Assembly (NCBI RefSeq): GCF_015558785.1
Contig: NZ_JADMOP010000007.1
Span: forward strand, 28,329 to 92,328
DNA length: 64,000 bases
Source of the DNA: Collinsella aerofaciens
GTDB taxonomy: Bacteria; Actinomycetota; Coriobacteriia; Coriobacteriales; Coriobacteriaceae
Reading direction: 5' to 3'
The notes under the pieces were generated by a model. That model saw nothing but the letters and a program-made list of their open reading frames with translations, had not been told where the DNA came from and searched no databases. The translations under genes and the position numbers were made by a program. Shown piece after piece: positions 25,903 through 36,869 of the stretch (the stretch's first letter is position 1; every line of letters begins with the position of its first letter).

Positions 25903-26399
25903 TACCACTGACCATTCTGTTGGGCGGCACCCTCGTTGAGCTGCTGACGGCAACGGGTAACGGTGCCGGTCAGGCTCTTGAGGTTCTCCTCCAGGTGCGT
26001 AAAGACCTGCTCTGCGTAGTCCTCGGCAGCATAACGCGTCTCCCGCTCGTACTGCTGGGCACGATCGCGGATGTCGTCGGCCTGCTGCTGCGCAAGGCGG
26101 ACGATCTCCTGCTCACCGGCAATGGTGAGGGCCTGCTGCTGAGCGTCGGCGATGATGGAATCGGCCTGGGCGGCGGCGGAAGCCATAAGCTCCTCGCGCT
26201 CCTTAAGGATACGGCGGGACTTCTGCCACTCCTCAGGATAGCTCATGCGGATCTCGTCGAGGATGTTGAAGAACACGTCGGCGTCGATGACCTTGAACTG
26301 AGCGTTCTTGCCGAAAGGCGGCTTGGCTTCCTCGATCAGCCCTTCGAGCTCATCGACCAAGCTGACGATCCTATCGCCAGGAAAATTCTCGCCCGGCAT
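25902..26399 (-). CDS. DivIVA/SepIVA-like coiled-coil protein
   Basis: This 165-residue protein has an N-terminal globular part (about 1-60) and a long helix rich in Ala, Gln and Glu (about 65-150) that should form a coiled coil. A DivIVA-domain protein (SepIVA in mycobacteria) sits beside the DUF177 gene in other actinobacteria, and this protein has the matching position and character. A role in septum or cell-envelope organisation is inference. The ATG at 26399 has AAAGGAG 5 bases upstream. Confidence 0.65.
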   Translation of the reverse strand: MPGENFPGDRIVSLVDELEGLIEEAKPPFGKNAQFKVIDADVFFNILDEIRMSYPEEWQKSRRILKEREELMASAAAQADSIIADAQQQALTIAGEQEIVRLAQQQADDIRDRAQQYERETRYAAEDYAEQVFTHLEENLKSLTGTVTRCRQQLNEGAAQQNGQW

Positions 26400-26467
26400 C
26401 CGGTCTCCTTTCATAGGTAACATATCATCGTGCTAGTTTACCACATGCCACCAGGCAATAAAAAACG

Positions 26468-26965
26468 TCACGAAAAGCGATGTCTGAGCGCTTCGACCAC
26501 GTTGGGCGGCACAAACGTCGATACATCGCTGCCGAGCGAGGCGATCTGGCGAACGACCGAGCTCGAGATGTAACCGTACTGCGGAGCACTCATGACAAAG
26601 ATGGACTCCAGCTCGCTATCCAAGCGATAATTGAGGTCGGCCTGCTGCAGCTCATACTCAAAGTCGGTCATGGCGCGCAGGCCCTTGACCACGGCCCCCG
26701 CCCCCTGCTCACGAGCGAAGTCGACCAAGAGGCCGGTAAAGGGCAGGACTTCGACGCCGTCGATATCACCGAGCGCCTCGCGGGCCAGCGCCACGCGCTC
26801 ATCGAGCATAAACGTGGTGCCCACACCGTTTTTACCCTGCGACTCTGCAACAGCGACGATCACACTGGGAAAGATGCGGCGGGCGCGGCGGATCACATCG
26901 ATATGGCCAAACGTGATGGGATCGAAGGTGCCCGGGACGATCACGCGGTTGATGGTGTCATTCAT
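26468..26965 (-). CDS. coaD: Phosphopantetheine adenylyltransferase
   Basis: This 165-residue enzyme adenylates 4'-phosphopantetheine, the penultimate step of coenzyme A synthesis. The nucleotidyltransferase motif TFDPITFGHIDVI near the N-terminus and ISSSVVRQIASLG near the C-terminus are diagnostic. The ATG overlaps the end of rsmD by 8 bases, the usual coupled rsmD-coaD arrangement. The product feeds the ACP arm of the downstream acpP gene. Confidence 0.95.
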   Translation of the reverse strand: MNDTINRVIVPGTFDPITFGHIDVIRRARRIFPSVIVAVAESQGKNGVGTTFMLDERVALAREALGDIDGVEVLPFTGLLVDFAREQGAGAVVKGLRAMTDFEYELQQADLNYRLDSELESIFVMSAPQYGYISSSVVRQIASLGSDVSTFVPPNVVEALRHRFS

Positions 26966-27614
26966 GGGCGTCCTCCTGAAACGTCGTGGCATCATTGTTG
27001 TCAGCATCGGTGCCGGCGCTATCGCCCTCACCATCGTCATCGCCGACCCAACGGAGCAGGTCGACCGAGGTAATGCCGTAGCGCTTCTCACGTACAGTCT
27101 CAAAGTCTGCCGGATGCGCGCCCGCATCGGCGGCGGCATGCTCAAACAGGGCGTAAGCGCCAGACGCAAGCAGACCCTGCTGGGCCAGATTCTGCAGCAG
27201 TTCCTCGACCGGCTCGGCACCAAAAGCATAGGGCGGGTCGAGCAGGACCAGATCAAAGGGGCCGCCCGGTACACGACCGCGTGAGGCACTCGTCAGCATG
27301 TCGCCCGTGACCACGCGCCAACGCGCACGGTCATGGCAGAGCGACTCGATATTCTTGGTAATGAGCCGCGCGGCGTTGCGATCGATCTCAAACGTCGTGA
27401 GCGAGCGGGCCCCACGAGAGAGCATCTCTAACCCTAAGGCACCGGAGCCGCCAAAGGCGTCCAACACACGAACCTCGTCCAAATCGAAATCGAATGCCGA
27501 CATGACCATAGATGCGCACGCCTCGCGCACGCGATCAGTCGTGGGGCGGGTGACATCGCGACCACGGGGCTCCTCGATCTTACGACCGCGCCATTCGCCG
27601 CCGATGATTCTCAT
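26958..27614 (-). CDS. rsmD: 16S rRNA (guanine-966-N2)-methyltransferase RsmD
   Basis: This 218-residue protein is an S-adenosylmethionine-dependent methyltransferase. It has RIIGGEWRGR at the start, the cofactor loop LDAFGGSGALGLEMLSRGA and the catalytic LLDPPYAFG. It modifies G966 of 16S rRNA in family members. The last 25 residues are acidic and low in complexity. The start overlaps the recG stop by 4 bases (ATGA) and its end overlaps coaD, so recG-rsmD-coaD are coupled. Confidence 0.93.
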   Translation of the reverse strand: MRIIGGEWRGRKIEEPRGRDVTRPTTDRVREACASMVMSAFDFDLDEVRVLDAFGGSGALGLEMLSRGARSLTTFEIDRNAARLITKNIESLCHDRARWRVVTGDMLTSASRGRVPGGPFDLVLLDPPYAFGAEPVEELLQNLAQQGLLASGAYALFEHAAADAGAHPADFETVREKRYGITSVDLLRWVGDDDGEGDSAGTDADNNDATTFQEDAHE

Positions 27615-29788
27615 CCTCCGCTGACCTCCTTAAAGATATGTCGATAACGCATGGCGACCGCGTCGCGCAAGGGACGCGTCGCCACAGAGTCAAGGTTGCA
27701 AGCATACCGCAAGAGCTCGACCGCGTCCAAATGGGCCCACTCGATCAGCTCCTCGTCGGCGTCCAGGTCGACAAAGCGCAGGGTCACACCACCATGCTGG
27801 CGATAACCCAGGATCTCGCCTTCATGGCGCAGGCGCAGGTCCATCTGGGCGAGCGTAAAGCCGTCCGAGGTCTTTTCGAGCGACTGGAGACGGTCTTGTG
27901 CCGCCGATGCGCCGCCGTTGCCCTTGGAGTGCGTCATGACCAGGCACGTGCCCGACACACTGCCACGGCCCACGCGGCCGCGCAGCTGGTGCAGGGCAGC
28001 CAATCCAAAGCGCTCGCCGTTCTCGATGACCATGACGGTGGCGTTAGGCACGTCGACGCCCACCTCGACCACCGTAGTCGAGACGAGCACGTCAATCTCG
28101 CCACGCTTGAAGGCATCGATAACCTGGTCCTTCTCCCCCGCCGGCATGCGGCCGTGAAGGCGCTCGACGGTAAGCCCCGGCAACGCAAGACGCAGTCGGT
28201 CGAGCTCGGTTGCCGTATCGTGCAGCGGCACGGGGACGGTTACGCGGCCCTCGTCGTCGCGAGCAATACCGGGCACGTCTTCCAGCTCATCGGCCGAGTC
28301 ACTCGGCTCCACGAGCGGACAAATCACGTAGGCCTGCTGACCCTTTTCATGCGCCTCGCGGATGGCGCCATAGGCGAGGTCACGGCTCGACTCGGTGAGC
28401 ACGCGTGTCGTCACGCCAGCACCAGGGACGGGCCGATGGCGAATGATGCTCGTATCCAGATCGCCGTAGACCGAAAGCGCCAGCGTACGCGGGATGGGCG
28501 TCGCCGTCATAACGAGCAGATCGGCACCCGGCCCCTTCGCGCGCAGGGCGTTGCGTTGGCCCACACCAAACCGGTGCTGTTCATCGATGACCACGAGCGA
28601 CAGATGCTTGAACGCAACGTTATCCGAAAGAACCGCGTGGGTGCCAAAGAGCACGTCAAGCTCGCCCGATTCCAGCTGTGCATGGATGCGCTCGCGCTCT
28701 GCGGCCGGCGTGGCACCCGTCAGAAGTGCCCAGGACATGCCGGCCTGCGAGAGCAGAGGGCCGGTCTTATCGGCATATTGGCGCGCCAGCACGCCCGTGG
28801 GCGCCATAACGCAGGCCTGCGTGCCGCTATCGGCAGCCACAGCCAGCGCGCAGGCGGCAACGGCGGTCTTACCGGTACCGACATCGCCCAGCAGCAGACG
28901 GTTCATCACGCGCCCGCCATCGCACATGTCATGCAGGATGTCTTGGAATGCGGCCTCCTGCTCGTCGCTCAGCGAAAACGGAAGGGCCTGTTTAAGCGCG
29001 CCCAGATGCTCGCCCGCAGTGTGGGCATAGGGCACCACATCGACCAGGCCGCCGTCGTTGCGCAGACGCAGCGCCAGCTGCAGGTAGAGGCACTCCTCGT
29101 AGGCAAGACGCCGGCGTGCGATGTCGCGCTCAGCCATGCTCGAGGGAAAGTGGATCGATCGAAGCGCACGAGCATTGCTCATCAGGCGACGTTTAACGCG
29201 CAAGCGTGCGGGAATCGGGTCGAACGGATTGCCGACGACCTCGAGCGCGCCGCTTACGATGCGGCGCATCCACGCCTGGCTCACGCCATCACTCACGTAA
29301 TGGACCGGCAGGATGGTGCCTGCGGCACGCCCGTCCTCGAGCTTTTCAAAGTGCGGCGAGGCCATCTGCTTAAAGCCGTAGGCAAACTCGACCTTGCCCA
29401 TCACGGCCAGGCGGTCGCCCTGCTTAAGCTGCTGGGCAATCCAGGGCTGGCGGAAAAAGGCGACCTGCAGCACGCCCGTCTCGTCAACAAGCGAGACCTC
29501 GGTCACCTGCATGCGCGGACGCGGCTGCTTTTGGACGATACGGTCGACCGTGGCGATGATGGTGCACACGGTACCGATGGGCGCCATCTCGATAGACCAA
29601 GAACGGGTAAAGTCGAGGTATCGATGAGGGATATGGAGAAGGAGGTCCCCCACCGTCCGAATTCCCAGACGGCGAAGGGCCTCCTCACGTTTACCCGAAA
29701 CATATTTGAGTCGCGCGATATCCTCGTCGAGCGCATTGCTCTGGGCAAAGCGCTCCGAGACGCGCGGCACGGAGCACAGCTCGGACAT
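27611..29788 (-). CDS. recG: ATP-dependent DNA helicase RecG
   Basis: This 725-residue helicase remodels stalled forks and branched DNA. An N-terminal wedge domain (OB fold, about 60-160) precedes the helicase core: Walker A LLGDVGTGKTAVA, DEQH box (VIDEQHRFG), TATPIPRTLA, and RVGRGSVSGTCL in motif VI. The C-terminal RecG block follows. The ATG at 29788 is 10 bases after the FakA-like gene. The order FakA-like, recG, rsmD, coaD is common in Gram-positives. Confidence 0.95.
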   Translation of the reverse strand: MSELCSVPRVSERFAQSNALDEDIARLKYVSGKREEALRRLGIRTVGDLLLHIPHRYLDFTRSWSIEMAPIGTVCTIIATVDRIVQKQPRPRMQVTEVSLVDETGVLQVAFFRQPWIAQQLKQGDRLAVMGKVEFAYGFKQMASPHFEKLEDGRAAGTILPVHYVSDGVSQAWMRRIVSGALEVVGNPFDPIPARLRVKRRLMSNARALRSIHFPSSMAERDIARRRLAYEECLYLQLALRLRNDGGLVDVVPYAHTAGEHLGALKQALPFSLSDEQEAAFQDILHDMCDGGRVMNRLLLGDVGTGKTAVAACALAVAADSGTQACVMAPTGVLARQYADKTGPLLSQAGMSWALLTGATPAAERERIHAQLESGELDVLFGTHAVLSDNVAFKHLSLVVIDEQHRFGVGQRNALRAKGPGADLLVMTATPIPRTLALSVYGDLDTSIIRHRPVPGAGVTTRVLTESSRDLAYGAIREAHEKGQQAYVICPLVEPSDSADELEDVPGIARDDEGRVTVPVPLHDTATELDRLRLALPGLTVERLHGRMPAGEKDQVIDAFKRGEIDVLVSTTVVEVGVDVPNATVMVIENGERFGLAALHQLRGRVGRGSVSGTCLVMTHSKGNGGASAAQDRLQSLEKTSDGFTLAQMDLRLRHEGEILGYRQHGGVTLRFVDLDADEELIEWAHLDAVELLRYACNLDSVATRPLRDAVAMRYRHIFKEVSGG

Positions 29789-29798
29789 GGGCAGTTGC

Positions 29799-31460
29799 CT
29801 ACTCGATCGAGAAGATCACGGGATAGAGCGGCTGCTCGCCACGATGGGCGTCAATCTCCAGATCGGGCTGAGCCTCCTCGATAGCGTCGACGATCTCCTG
29901 GAAGGCCTCATCGGACAGCTCCTCGCCGGCCAGAATCGTCAGCGCGTCGCCCTCCTCTTCCTCCTGCATGCGGTTGATGCAGTCGAGCGTGACCTGCTTC
30001 ACGTCGGAACCGACCACGTCGATGGAGCCGGCGATGATACCCATGACGTCACCGGAGTGAATCGGAGAACCGTCAGAGGCACTGGAGTCGCGCACGGCGC
30101 GGGTGACCTCGCCATCGCGGACCTCGCTGATGGCGTCGACCATGGCGGCGACGGCATCCTCGAGCTCGGAATCGGGCAGGACCGCGAACAGCGCGGAGAA
30201 GGCCTGCGGGACGGTCTTGGTGGGAACGACGGCGACCTTCTTGTCGGTGCAGGCTGAAGCAGCAGCCTCAGCGGCCATGCGGATGTTGCCGTTGTTGGGC
30301 AGGATGATGACCGAGGTCGCGTTGACCTGGTCCACCGCGCCCAGCAGGTCGGCGGTCGAGGGATTCATAGTCTGGCCACCGGACACGATCACGTCGACGC
30401 CGAGGGACTTGAGGATGTCGGCCTCGCCGGAACCGGCGGCAACGGCGACAAAGCCCAGCGCCTTGGCGGGCTCGGCGGCCTTTTCCTGATCCTCGTGGAT
30501 CTTGGCGGTACGGTCGTGGGCCTCCATCTCCATGTTGTGGATAAAGACCTCATAGATCTGACCGAGCTGCAGCATGTGCTCGAGCACCAGGTTGGGGGTG
30601 TTGGAGTGCACATGGATCTTGTAGTCGGGATAGGCGCCCACGAGAAGCTCGCAGTCGCCCATGGAACCCAGGAACTTAAGGCACTCGTCCTCGTCAAACG
30701 GGGCGTCGGCCTTAAACAGGAACTCGTTGCAGTAGCGGAACTCCGAGCCCTCCCAATCGTCGTTGGCCTCGATCTCAACGCGACCAAGGGCCGCGTCGCG
30801 GGCAGAGACAGCGGAATCAAACGTGGCGGAGAAATCCTCGACAACGGTGCTGCGGCCAAGTGCTGCAGCCACAAAGTTCTCAAGGAAGATGGCGAAGCCA
30901 AAGGCGCCGGAGTCGACCACGCCGTTCTCCTTCAGAACGGGCAGCAGGTCGGGCGTGCGGGCGACGGACTGGTACGCCTCGACGACGATAGCATCGAGCG
31001 CATCCTCGGCCGAGAACTTCTTCTTCTCGCACTCATCGGCCTTGGTCGAGACATCGCGCAGGACCGTGAGGATCGTGCCCTCGATGGGCTTGCGGACAGC
31101 CTGGAAGGCAACCTTGACGGCACGACGGAAGGCGAAGGCAATGTTGGCGGACGTAATAGGCTCGTCGGCAGAGACAAGACCCTCGGCCACGCCGCGCAGA
31201 ATCTGCGAGGTGATGACTCCGGAGTTACCGCGGGCACCCATCAGGGAGCCGTGGGTGATGGCGCCGGCGATGGCCTCCATATCGGCATCGGCGGGAAGGG
31301 CGGAAAGCTCCTTGGTCACCGAGGCGAGCGTGAGCGACATGTTGGTGCCGGTGTCGCCGTCGGGTACGGGGAAGACGTTGAGCTTGTTGATCTCCTCGGC
31401 CTTGTCGGAAACGGCAGCCGCAGCGATCGGAAAACAGGTGCGAATGGTCTTTGCAATCAT
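29799..31460 (-). CDS. fakA: DAK2 domain protein, FakA (YloV)-like fatty acid kinase
   Basis: This 553-residue protein has an N-terminal DhaL/DAK2 ATP-binding domain: NVFPVPDGDTGTNMSLT near residue 30 and HGSLMGARGNSGVI near 95, whose Asp residues bind Mg-ATP. A middle domain and a DegV-related C-terminal part (VIILPNNGNIRMAA) follow. In Staphylococcus, FakA phosphorylates fatty acids held by FakB. No fakB is nearby. The Asp23 gene precedes it by 27 bases, as in many Firmicutes and actinobacteria. Ribosome site GGAG is 12 bases from the ATG, so the exact start is moderately certain. Confidence 0.88.
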   Translation of the reverse strand: MIAKTIRTCFPIAAAAVSDKAEEINKLNVFPVPDGDTGTNMSLTLASVTKELSALPADADMEAIAGAITHGSLMGARGNSGVITSQILRGVAEGLVSADEPITSANIAFAFRRAVKVAFQAVRKPIEGTILTVLRDVSTKADECEKKKFSAEDALDAIVVEAYQSVARTPDLLPVLKENGVVDSGAFGFAIFLENFVAAALGRSTVVEDFSATFDSAVSARDAALGRVEIEANDDWEGSEFRYCNEFLFKADAPFDEDECLKFLGSMGDCELLVGAYPDYKIHVHSNTPNLVLEHMLQLGQIYEVFIHNMEMEAHDRTAKIHEDQEKAAEPAKALGFVAVAAGSGEADILKSLGVDVIVSGGQTMNPSTADLLGAVDQVNATSVIILPNNGNIRMAAEAAASACTDKKVAVVPTKTVPQAFSALFAVLPDSELEDAVAAMVDAISEVRDGEVTRAVRDSSASDGSPIHSGDVMGIIAGSIDVVGSDVKQVTLDCINRMQEEEEGDALTILAGEELSDEAFQEIVDAIEEAQPDLEIDAHRGEQPLYPVIFSIE

Positions 31461-31487
31461 GGGTATTTGAATCTCCGTTTTCGGATG

Positions 31488-31844
31488 CTAGTTCAGACGG
31501 CTCTTGAGCGCGTCGATATGGATGCCGATCTTAAGGCTGGCGGGATCGATCTGGGCGATCTCCTGCAGGGTAAAGGCAACGGAGCTCGAAAGATTGTGGC
31601 AGACGGACTTCATGTTGACGCCGTTCTCGAGCACGACGTGAAGATCGACCGTAAGGCCGTTCTCGTCGGCGGAGACAAGCACGCCCTTGCGGAGGCGCTG
31701 ACCGGCAAGCAGGCGCACGCTCTCGGCGCCCTGGAGCTGTTCGGCCATACCGACGACGCCATAGCACGTCATCGCGGCATAACCGGCAATATCGGCAATA
31801 ACGTCGTTCGAGACGCTCAGGCTGCCGTTAATGGTCTCAGACAC
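31488..31844 (-). CDS. Asp23/Gls24 family envelope stress protein
   Basis: This 118-residue protein shows the Asp23/Gls24 (DUF322) fold: ISVSNDVIADIAGYAAM at the start, a GVV turn, and VDLHVVLENGVNMKSVCHNL in the core. Family members sit at the membrane and respond to envelope stress; here the gene pairs with the FakA-like kinase as usual. The GTG at 31844 follows AAGGAG at 6 bases and is preferred to further upstream starts. Confidence 0.88.
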   Translation of the reverse strand: MSETINGSLSVSNDVIADIAGYAAMTCYGVVGMAEQLQGAESVRLLAGQRLRKGVLVSADENGLTVDLHVVLENGVNMKSVCHNLSSSVAFTLQEIAQIDPASLKIGIHIDALKSRLN

Positions 31845-32000
31845 AAGAATCTCCTTATCTGGTGCTCGCGGCACCATCTCGTGGGAGCAATCATTGGATA
31901 TTCTACAACGACCGCGCCATGTTGAGGTGGCGGGCCTCGGGATTACATCCTCGACACGAAATGTTGATACGGTAACGTTCGAGCCAGGCGATCGCGGCAA

Positions 32001-32031
32001 GAAAAAACCCGCCGCATAAGCGACGGGTTTT
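32001..32031 (-). terminator. Terminator of tRNA-Asn
   Basis: AAAACCCGTCGC and GCGGCGGGTTTT pair across a TTAT loop on the minus strand, followed by more T (TTTTTTC). It lies 6 bases after the tRNA CCA end. Confidence 0.87.
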
Positions 32032-32037
32032 ACAACC

Positions 32038-32112
32038 TGGCTCCCCGGGTAGGACTCGAACCTACAACAGCGCGGTTAACAGCCGCGTGCTCTACCATTG
32101 AGCTACCGAGGA
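32038..32112 (-). tRNA. tRNA-Asn (anticodon GTT)
   Basis: A complete cloverleaf is visible on the minus strand. The acceptor arm TCCTCGG pairs with CCGGGGA. The D arm GCTC/GAGC holds an AATGGTA loop. The anticodon stem CGCGG/CCGCG has loop CTGTTAA, giving anticodon GTT. The T arm GTAGG/CCTAC has TTCGAGT. The CCA end is encoded (32038-32040). Confidence 0.97.
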
Positions 32113-32197
32113 ATAGGTGCGTGCTCTCAAGCAACGAAGTTTATTATACGGACGAATCAGCTCAGGGCAAGAACTTTTTTAAGAAATTTTCCGATCC

Positions 32198-32251
32198 AGT
32201 CATTGGGGACGTTCTTAAACGACTAGTCATTCAAGAACGTCCCCAACGACT
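32198..32251. repeat. Palindromic intergenic element between tRNA-Asn and rpoD
   Basis: The arms TTGGGGACGTTCTT (32203-32216) and its exact complement (32233-32246) enclose a 16-base centre containing the palindrome GACTAGTC. The outer AGTC/GACT extends the symmetry. No T run follows on either side. Together with the tRNA and terminators it accounts for the 456-base gap between the Asp23 gene and rpoD. Confidence 0.65.
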
Positions 32252-32253
32252 AC

Positions 32254-32289
32254 ATGAAAGCGCCCCCAAGCGAATGTGCTTGAGGGCGC
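32254..32289 (-). terminator. rpoD terminator
   Basis: GCGCCCTCAAGC and GCTTGGGGGCGC pair (one mismatch) across a 6-base loop on the minus strand, followed by TTTCATGT, 11 bases past the rpoD stop. Confidence 0.78.
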
Positions 32290-32300
32290 CTCTTGCTTGA

Positions 32301-33650
<1,350 letters not shown>

Positions 33651-33760
33651 AGATTCTCCCTTCATAGTCCACAGGACTCAATACTTTAGCACACACATTG
33701 ACGTCTATACCCAAAAAGAGGGCTGGATATAGGCGAGAATACGCTGGTTGACCACAACAT

Positions 33761-35869
33761 CTAGGCTTGTTCGGTGCCTGCGGCCTCCAGGCCAATCAAA
33801 CGGAACGGATCCGCCACGCCGCCGATTGACTTTTGCAGTTCGCGCTGACGCTGCGAATCCTGCGCGGCCTGCATGGTTAGCGCGCGACGGGCCTCATCAT
33901 CGAGCGAACGGTCCTGGCGCAGCTTGGCCTGTGCGGCACGCATGCGGCGTTTGATGGTGTAGAGCTCAAGCGTATCGAGCATAAACACGATGTTCGTCTC
34001 GGTGGGGTGCTTGCTCGTCGCCGAGATGCGCCCGGCACTCACAAGCGTTGCCGCCTCGGGACACACCGAGCGCGCCGCATCCATGCAGGCTGCAGGATCG
34101 GTTCCCGGTGGCGTTGCCAGAACGGCCCATGCGATGGACTCGTGACGTGGGTCAACCCACTCGATGGAGCAGATGCGATCGGCATACGTGCGGAACAGGT
34201 CGGGGTAGCTCGTGAGCATGGTCAGCAGTTCACGCTCCCCCGCCAAGGACTTGCGTTCAAGATCGGTAAGAACCATCGGCGCCGCCGTAGCCGGTGCGTC
34301 CGAACCATCAGGCACAGGAACAGAGCCCATACCATCAGGCACATCGATCGGCGGCAGGTCGTCGACAACCTCCACGGGCGCGGCATCGTAGGCATCGAGC
34401 GGGACGTAGTCGTACGGCTCTTCTTCGACCGGCGCGGACACCGGCGGCGTCGCGCCCGATGCCCAAGCACCGCGACCGGCATCGCGAGAACCCGACGCCC
34501 GACCGCCCGCGCTACCGGACCGCTCAGCCTGTGCCCGCTGGCGCTCATAGTTCTGCTCACGACGTCGTTCCGCATCCTCGCGCTTGGCGACATCGCGAAA
34601 CACACGGCCCGAGCTCGCGCGCACGGTCTCCAGATCCAAACCCAGCAGGTCGGCAATCTGGATAAAGTACGTGTCGATCATATAGCTATCGCGCAGCGGA
34701 TAGATGAGCGTCAGCGCATCCTCGAGCGCCTTGGCGCGACCGCCCGGCGTGGTGATGTCGCTCGACTCCTGCAGCGAACGGTAGACAAAGTCCATGAGCG
34801 GCTCGGCCGCGTCGATGCGCGCCTGCAGCTCCTGGCCGCCGTGCGCCGTAATAAACTCCATAGGGTCGTTGCCGTCGGGCAGTACCACGCAGCGCAGGTC
34901 CATCGAATCCTGCTCGATAAACTGAATCGCGCGGCGGGCGGCCTTCTGGCCCGCGGCATCGCCATCGAACATATACACGATGCGCTTGGCAAAGCGGGTG
35001 AGCGTCTTTACATGATGCTCCGTGAGCGCGGTGCCCAGCGTGGCGACAACGTTTTTAATCCCCGCCTCCCAGCAGGCGATGCAATCGGTATAGCCCTCCA
35101 CCACGATGGCGGTATCCTGCGCGACGATAAACTCCTTGGCCCAATTAAAACCGTAGAGGTTTCGCTTTTTATGAAACACGCTCGTCTCGGCGGTGTTGAG
35201 GTACTTAGGCTGGCCGTCGCCCATAATGCGACCGCCAAAGGCAATGTTGTGACCCTGCTCGTCAAAGATGGGGAACATCACACGGTCGTAGAAGCGGTCG
35301 GCAAGCTGCCCGCGCCCGCGGCTCACGGCAACATTGGCGTCGATCATCTCCTGCGGGGTAAAACCCGCCTGGGACAGGTGCGACACCAGCGCGTTACGGC
35401 CTGGTGCAAAGCCCAGGTAGTAGCGGCGGCAGACGTCGCCACCCATGCCGCGGCTGGCAAAGTACTCGCGCGGACGACCGTCCTTACCGCGCATAAGCAT
35501 GGTGTGGTAGAACTGGGCGGTCTCGGCGCACAGATCGTAGATGCGGGCACGCTTAGTACCGCGCTCGCGGCGATCTCCGGTGTCGTGCAGCTCAATACCT
35601 GCGCGATCGGCCAAATAACGGATTGACTCGGGAAAGCTCAGGTTCTCGCGCTTCATGATATAGGTGAAGACGTCGCCACCCTCGCCGCAGCCAAAGCAAT
35701 GCCACACCTGCGTGGCGGGAATAATGTGGAAGGACGGCGTCTTTTCGCCATGGAAGGGGCAGCAGCCCCAAAACTCATGGCCGCGGGGCTTGAGCTCAAC
35801 CGTTTCCTGCACGATGGCAACGAGGTCGGACGCAGCGCGTACCTGGTCTTTTTCCTCATCACTAATCAC
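33761..35869 (-). CDS. dnaG: DNA primase DnaG
   Basis: This 702-residue primase makes RNA primers for replication. The zinc-binding domain has CCPFHGEKTPSFHI and WHCFGCGEGGD. The TOPRIM catalytic core includes VVEGYTDCIACWEAG and YMFDGDAAGQKA. A low-complexity linker (about 430-530, rich in Ala, Pro, Asp and Arg) separates the C-terminal helicase-binding region. The start is GTG at 35869, overlapping the ribF end by 8 bases, with AGGGGGTG upstream. The overlap couples it to ribF. Confidence 0.95.
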   Translation of the reverse strand: MISDEEKDQVRAASDLVAIVQETVELKPRGHEFWGCCPFHGEKTPSFHIIPATQVWHCFGCGEGGDVFTYIMKRENLSFPESIRYLADRAGIELHDTGDRRERGTKRARIYDLCAETAQFYHTMLMRGKDGRPREYFASRGMGGDVCRRYYLGFAPGRNALVSHLSQAGFTPQEMIDANVAVSRGRGQLADRFYDRVMFPIFDEQGHNIAFGGRIMGDGQPKYLNTAETSVFHKKRNLYGFNWAKEFIVAQDTAIVVEGYTDCIACWEAGIKNVVATLGTALTEHHVKTLTRFAKRIVYMFDGDAAGQKAARRAIQFIEQDSMDLRCVVLPDGNDPMEFITAHGGQELQARIDAAEPLMDFVYRSLQESSDITTPGGRAKALEDALTLIYPLRDSYMIDTYFIQIADLLGLDLETVRASSGRVFRDVAKREDAERRREQNYERQRAQAERSGSAGGRASGSRDAGRGAWASGATPPVSAPVEEEPYDYVPLDAYDAAPVEVVDDLPPIDVPDGMGSVPVPDGSDAPATAAPMVLTDLERKSLAGERELLTMLTSYPDLFRTYADRICSIEWVDPRHESIAWAVLATPPGTDPAACMDAARSVCPEAATLVSAGRISATSKHPTETNIVFMLDTLELYTIKRRMRAAQAKLRQDRSLDDEARRALTMQAAQDSQRQRELQKSIGGVADPFRLIGLEAAGTEQA

Positions 35870-36869
35870 GGATGCTCACCCCCTGCTCACCCAAGTTATG
35901 ACGAATGTCCTCGATATTACCCTCGACGGTCGCGATCAACTCATCCAGCGAATCGAACACACGCGAGGGACGCAGCCAGCGCGTAAACGCAAGCGAAACG
36001 GAAGCGCCGTACAGGTCGCCCGTATAACCAATTAAGTTAGCCTCAAGATGTGCAGATGCCGCATCGTCGGCATACGTCGGCGGCAGTCCGACGTTAACGG
36101 CAGCGGGCCACACGGTGTCATCGACCAGCACCAGACCCTCATACACGCCATCGGCAGGCACCTGAATGCCGTCGGGAACCTGCAGGTTTGCCGTGGGAAA
36201 GCCCATGCCAGAACCCTCGTGACGGCCGCGAATAACACCGCCACGCACCATATACGGGCGGCCGAGTAACTCAGCAGCAAGCTCCACATGGCCCTGTCCG
36301 AGCTCATGACGGATACGGGTGGCGCAAATGGCCTCACCGCCCTCGCAAAGCAGGTCGTGACCGTACACGTCAACGCCGTGCTCGGCACCCCAGGCGCGCA
36401 TCTCGGCAACACCAGAAGCACCGCCACGACCCAGCCTAAAGTCACTGCCAACGCGAATCGATCGAATGTCGACCAGACGCGACACCAGCGAGAGAAAATC
36501 AACATGGTCAAGCGCCGCAACCTCAGGCGTAAAGGGAACGGCCACCACCGCATCGACCCCAGTTTGAGCCAGGGCATGCAGACGGTCGGCCGTCGTCATC
36601 AATTTTTGAGCGGGCGAAGAGCTCACCACAACGTCCGGGTCGGGATCGAAGGTAACCACGACCGCCTTACAGCCATGGGCACGGGCATCACGGACAAGCG
36701 CCGTAATGAGCTCCTGGTGTCCACGGTGCACGCCGTCGAACACACCGATGGCAATCGATGCGGCACCCAGGTGCTCGAACTCATCAAACGCATCGGCAGC
36801 AACGATGCGAGCCTCGTCCGACCCGCCCACGAAAAAAATACGCGCGAGCTCGCGAGCGGACAACATCAT
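35862..36869 (-). CDS. ribF: Bifunctional riboflavin kinase/FAD synthetase
   Basis: This 335-residue enzyme converts riboflavin to FMN and FAD. The N-terminal adenylyltransferase domain has IAIGVFDGVHRGHQELI (with the HxGH-type motif) and the C-terminal kinase domain has GMGFPTANL. It overlaps truB by 4 bases (ATGA) and dnaG by 8 bases. The truB-ribF order is common in bacteria, while the join to dnaG is less usual. Confidence 0.94.
   Translation of the reverse strand: MMLSARELARIFFVGGSDEARIVAADAFDEFEHLGAASIAIGVFDGVHRGHQELITALVRDARAHGCKAVVVTFDPDPDVVVSSSPAQKLMTTADRLHALAQTGVDAVVAVPFTPEVAALDHVDFLSLVSRLVDIRSIRVGSDFRLGRGGASGVAEMRAWGAEHGVDVYGHDLLCEGGEAICATRIRHELGQGHVELAAELLGRPYMVRGGVIRGRHEGSGMGFPTANLQVPDGIQVPADGVYEGLVLVDDTVWPAAVNVGLPPTYADDAASAHLEANLIGYTGDLYGASVSLAFTRWLRPSRVFDSLDELIATVEGNIEDIRHNLGEQGVSIRD

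Noticed and set aside
27611..31460. Defence or toxin-antitoxin system near recG
   Set aside because: All genes here belong to the conserved recG-rsmD-coaD and FakA/Asp23 cluster.
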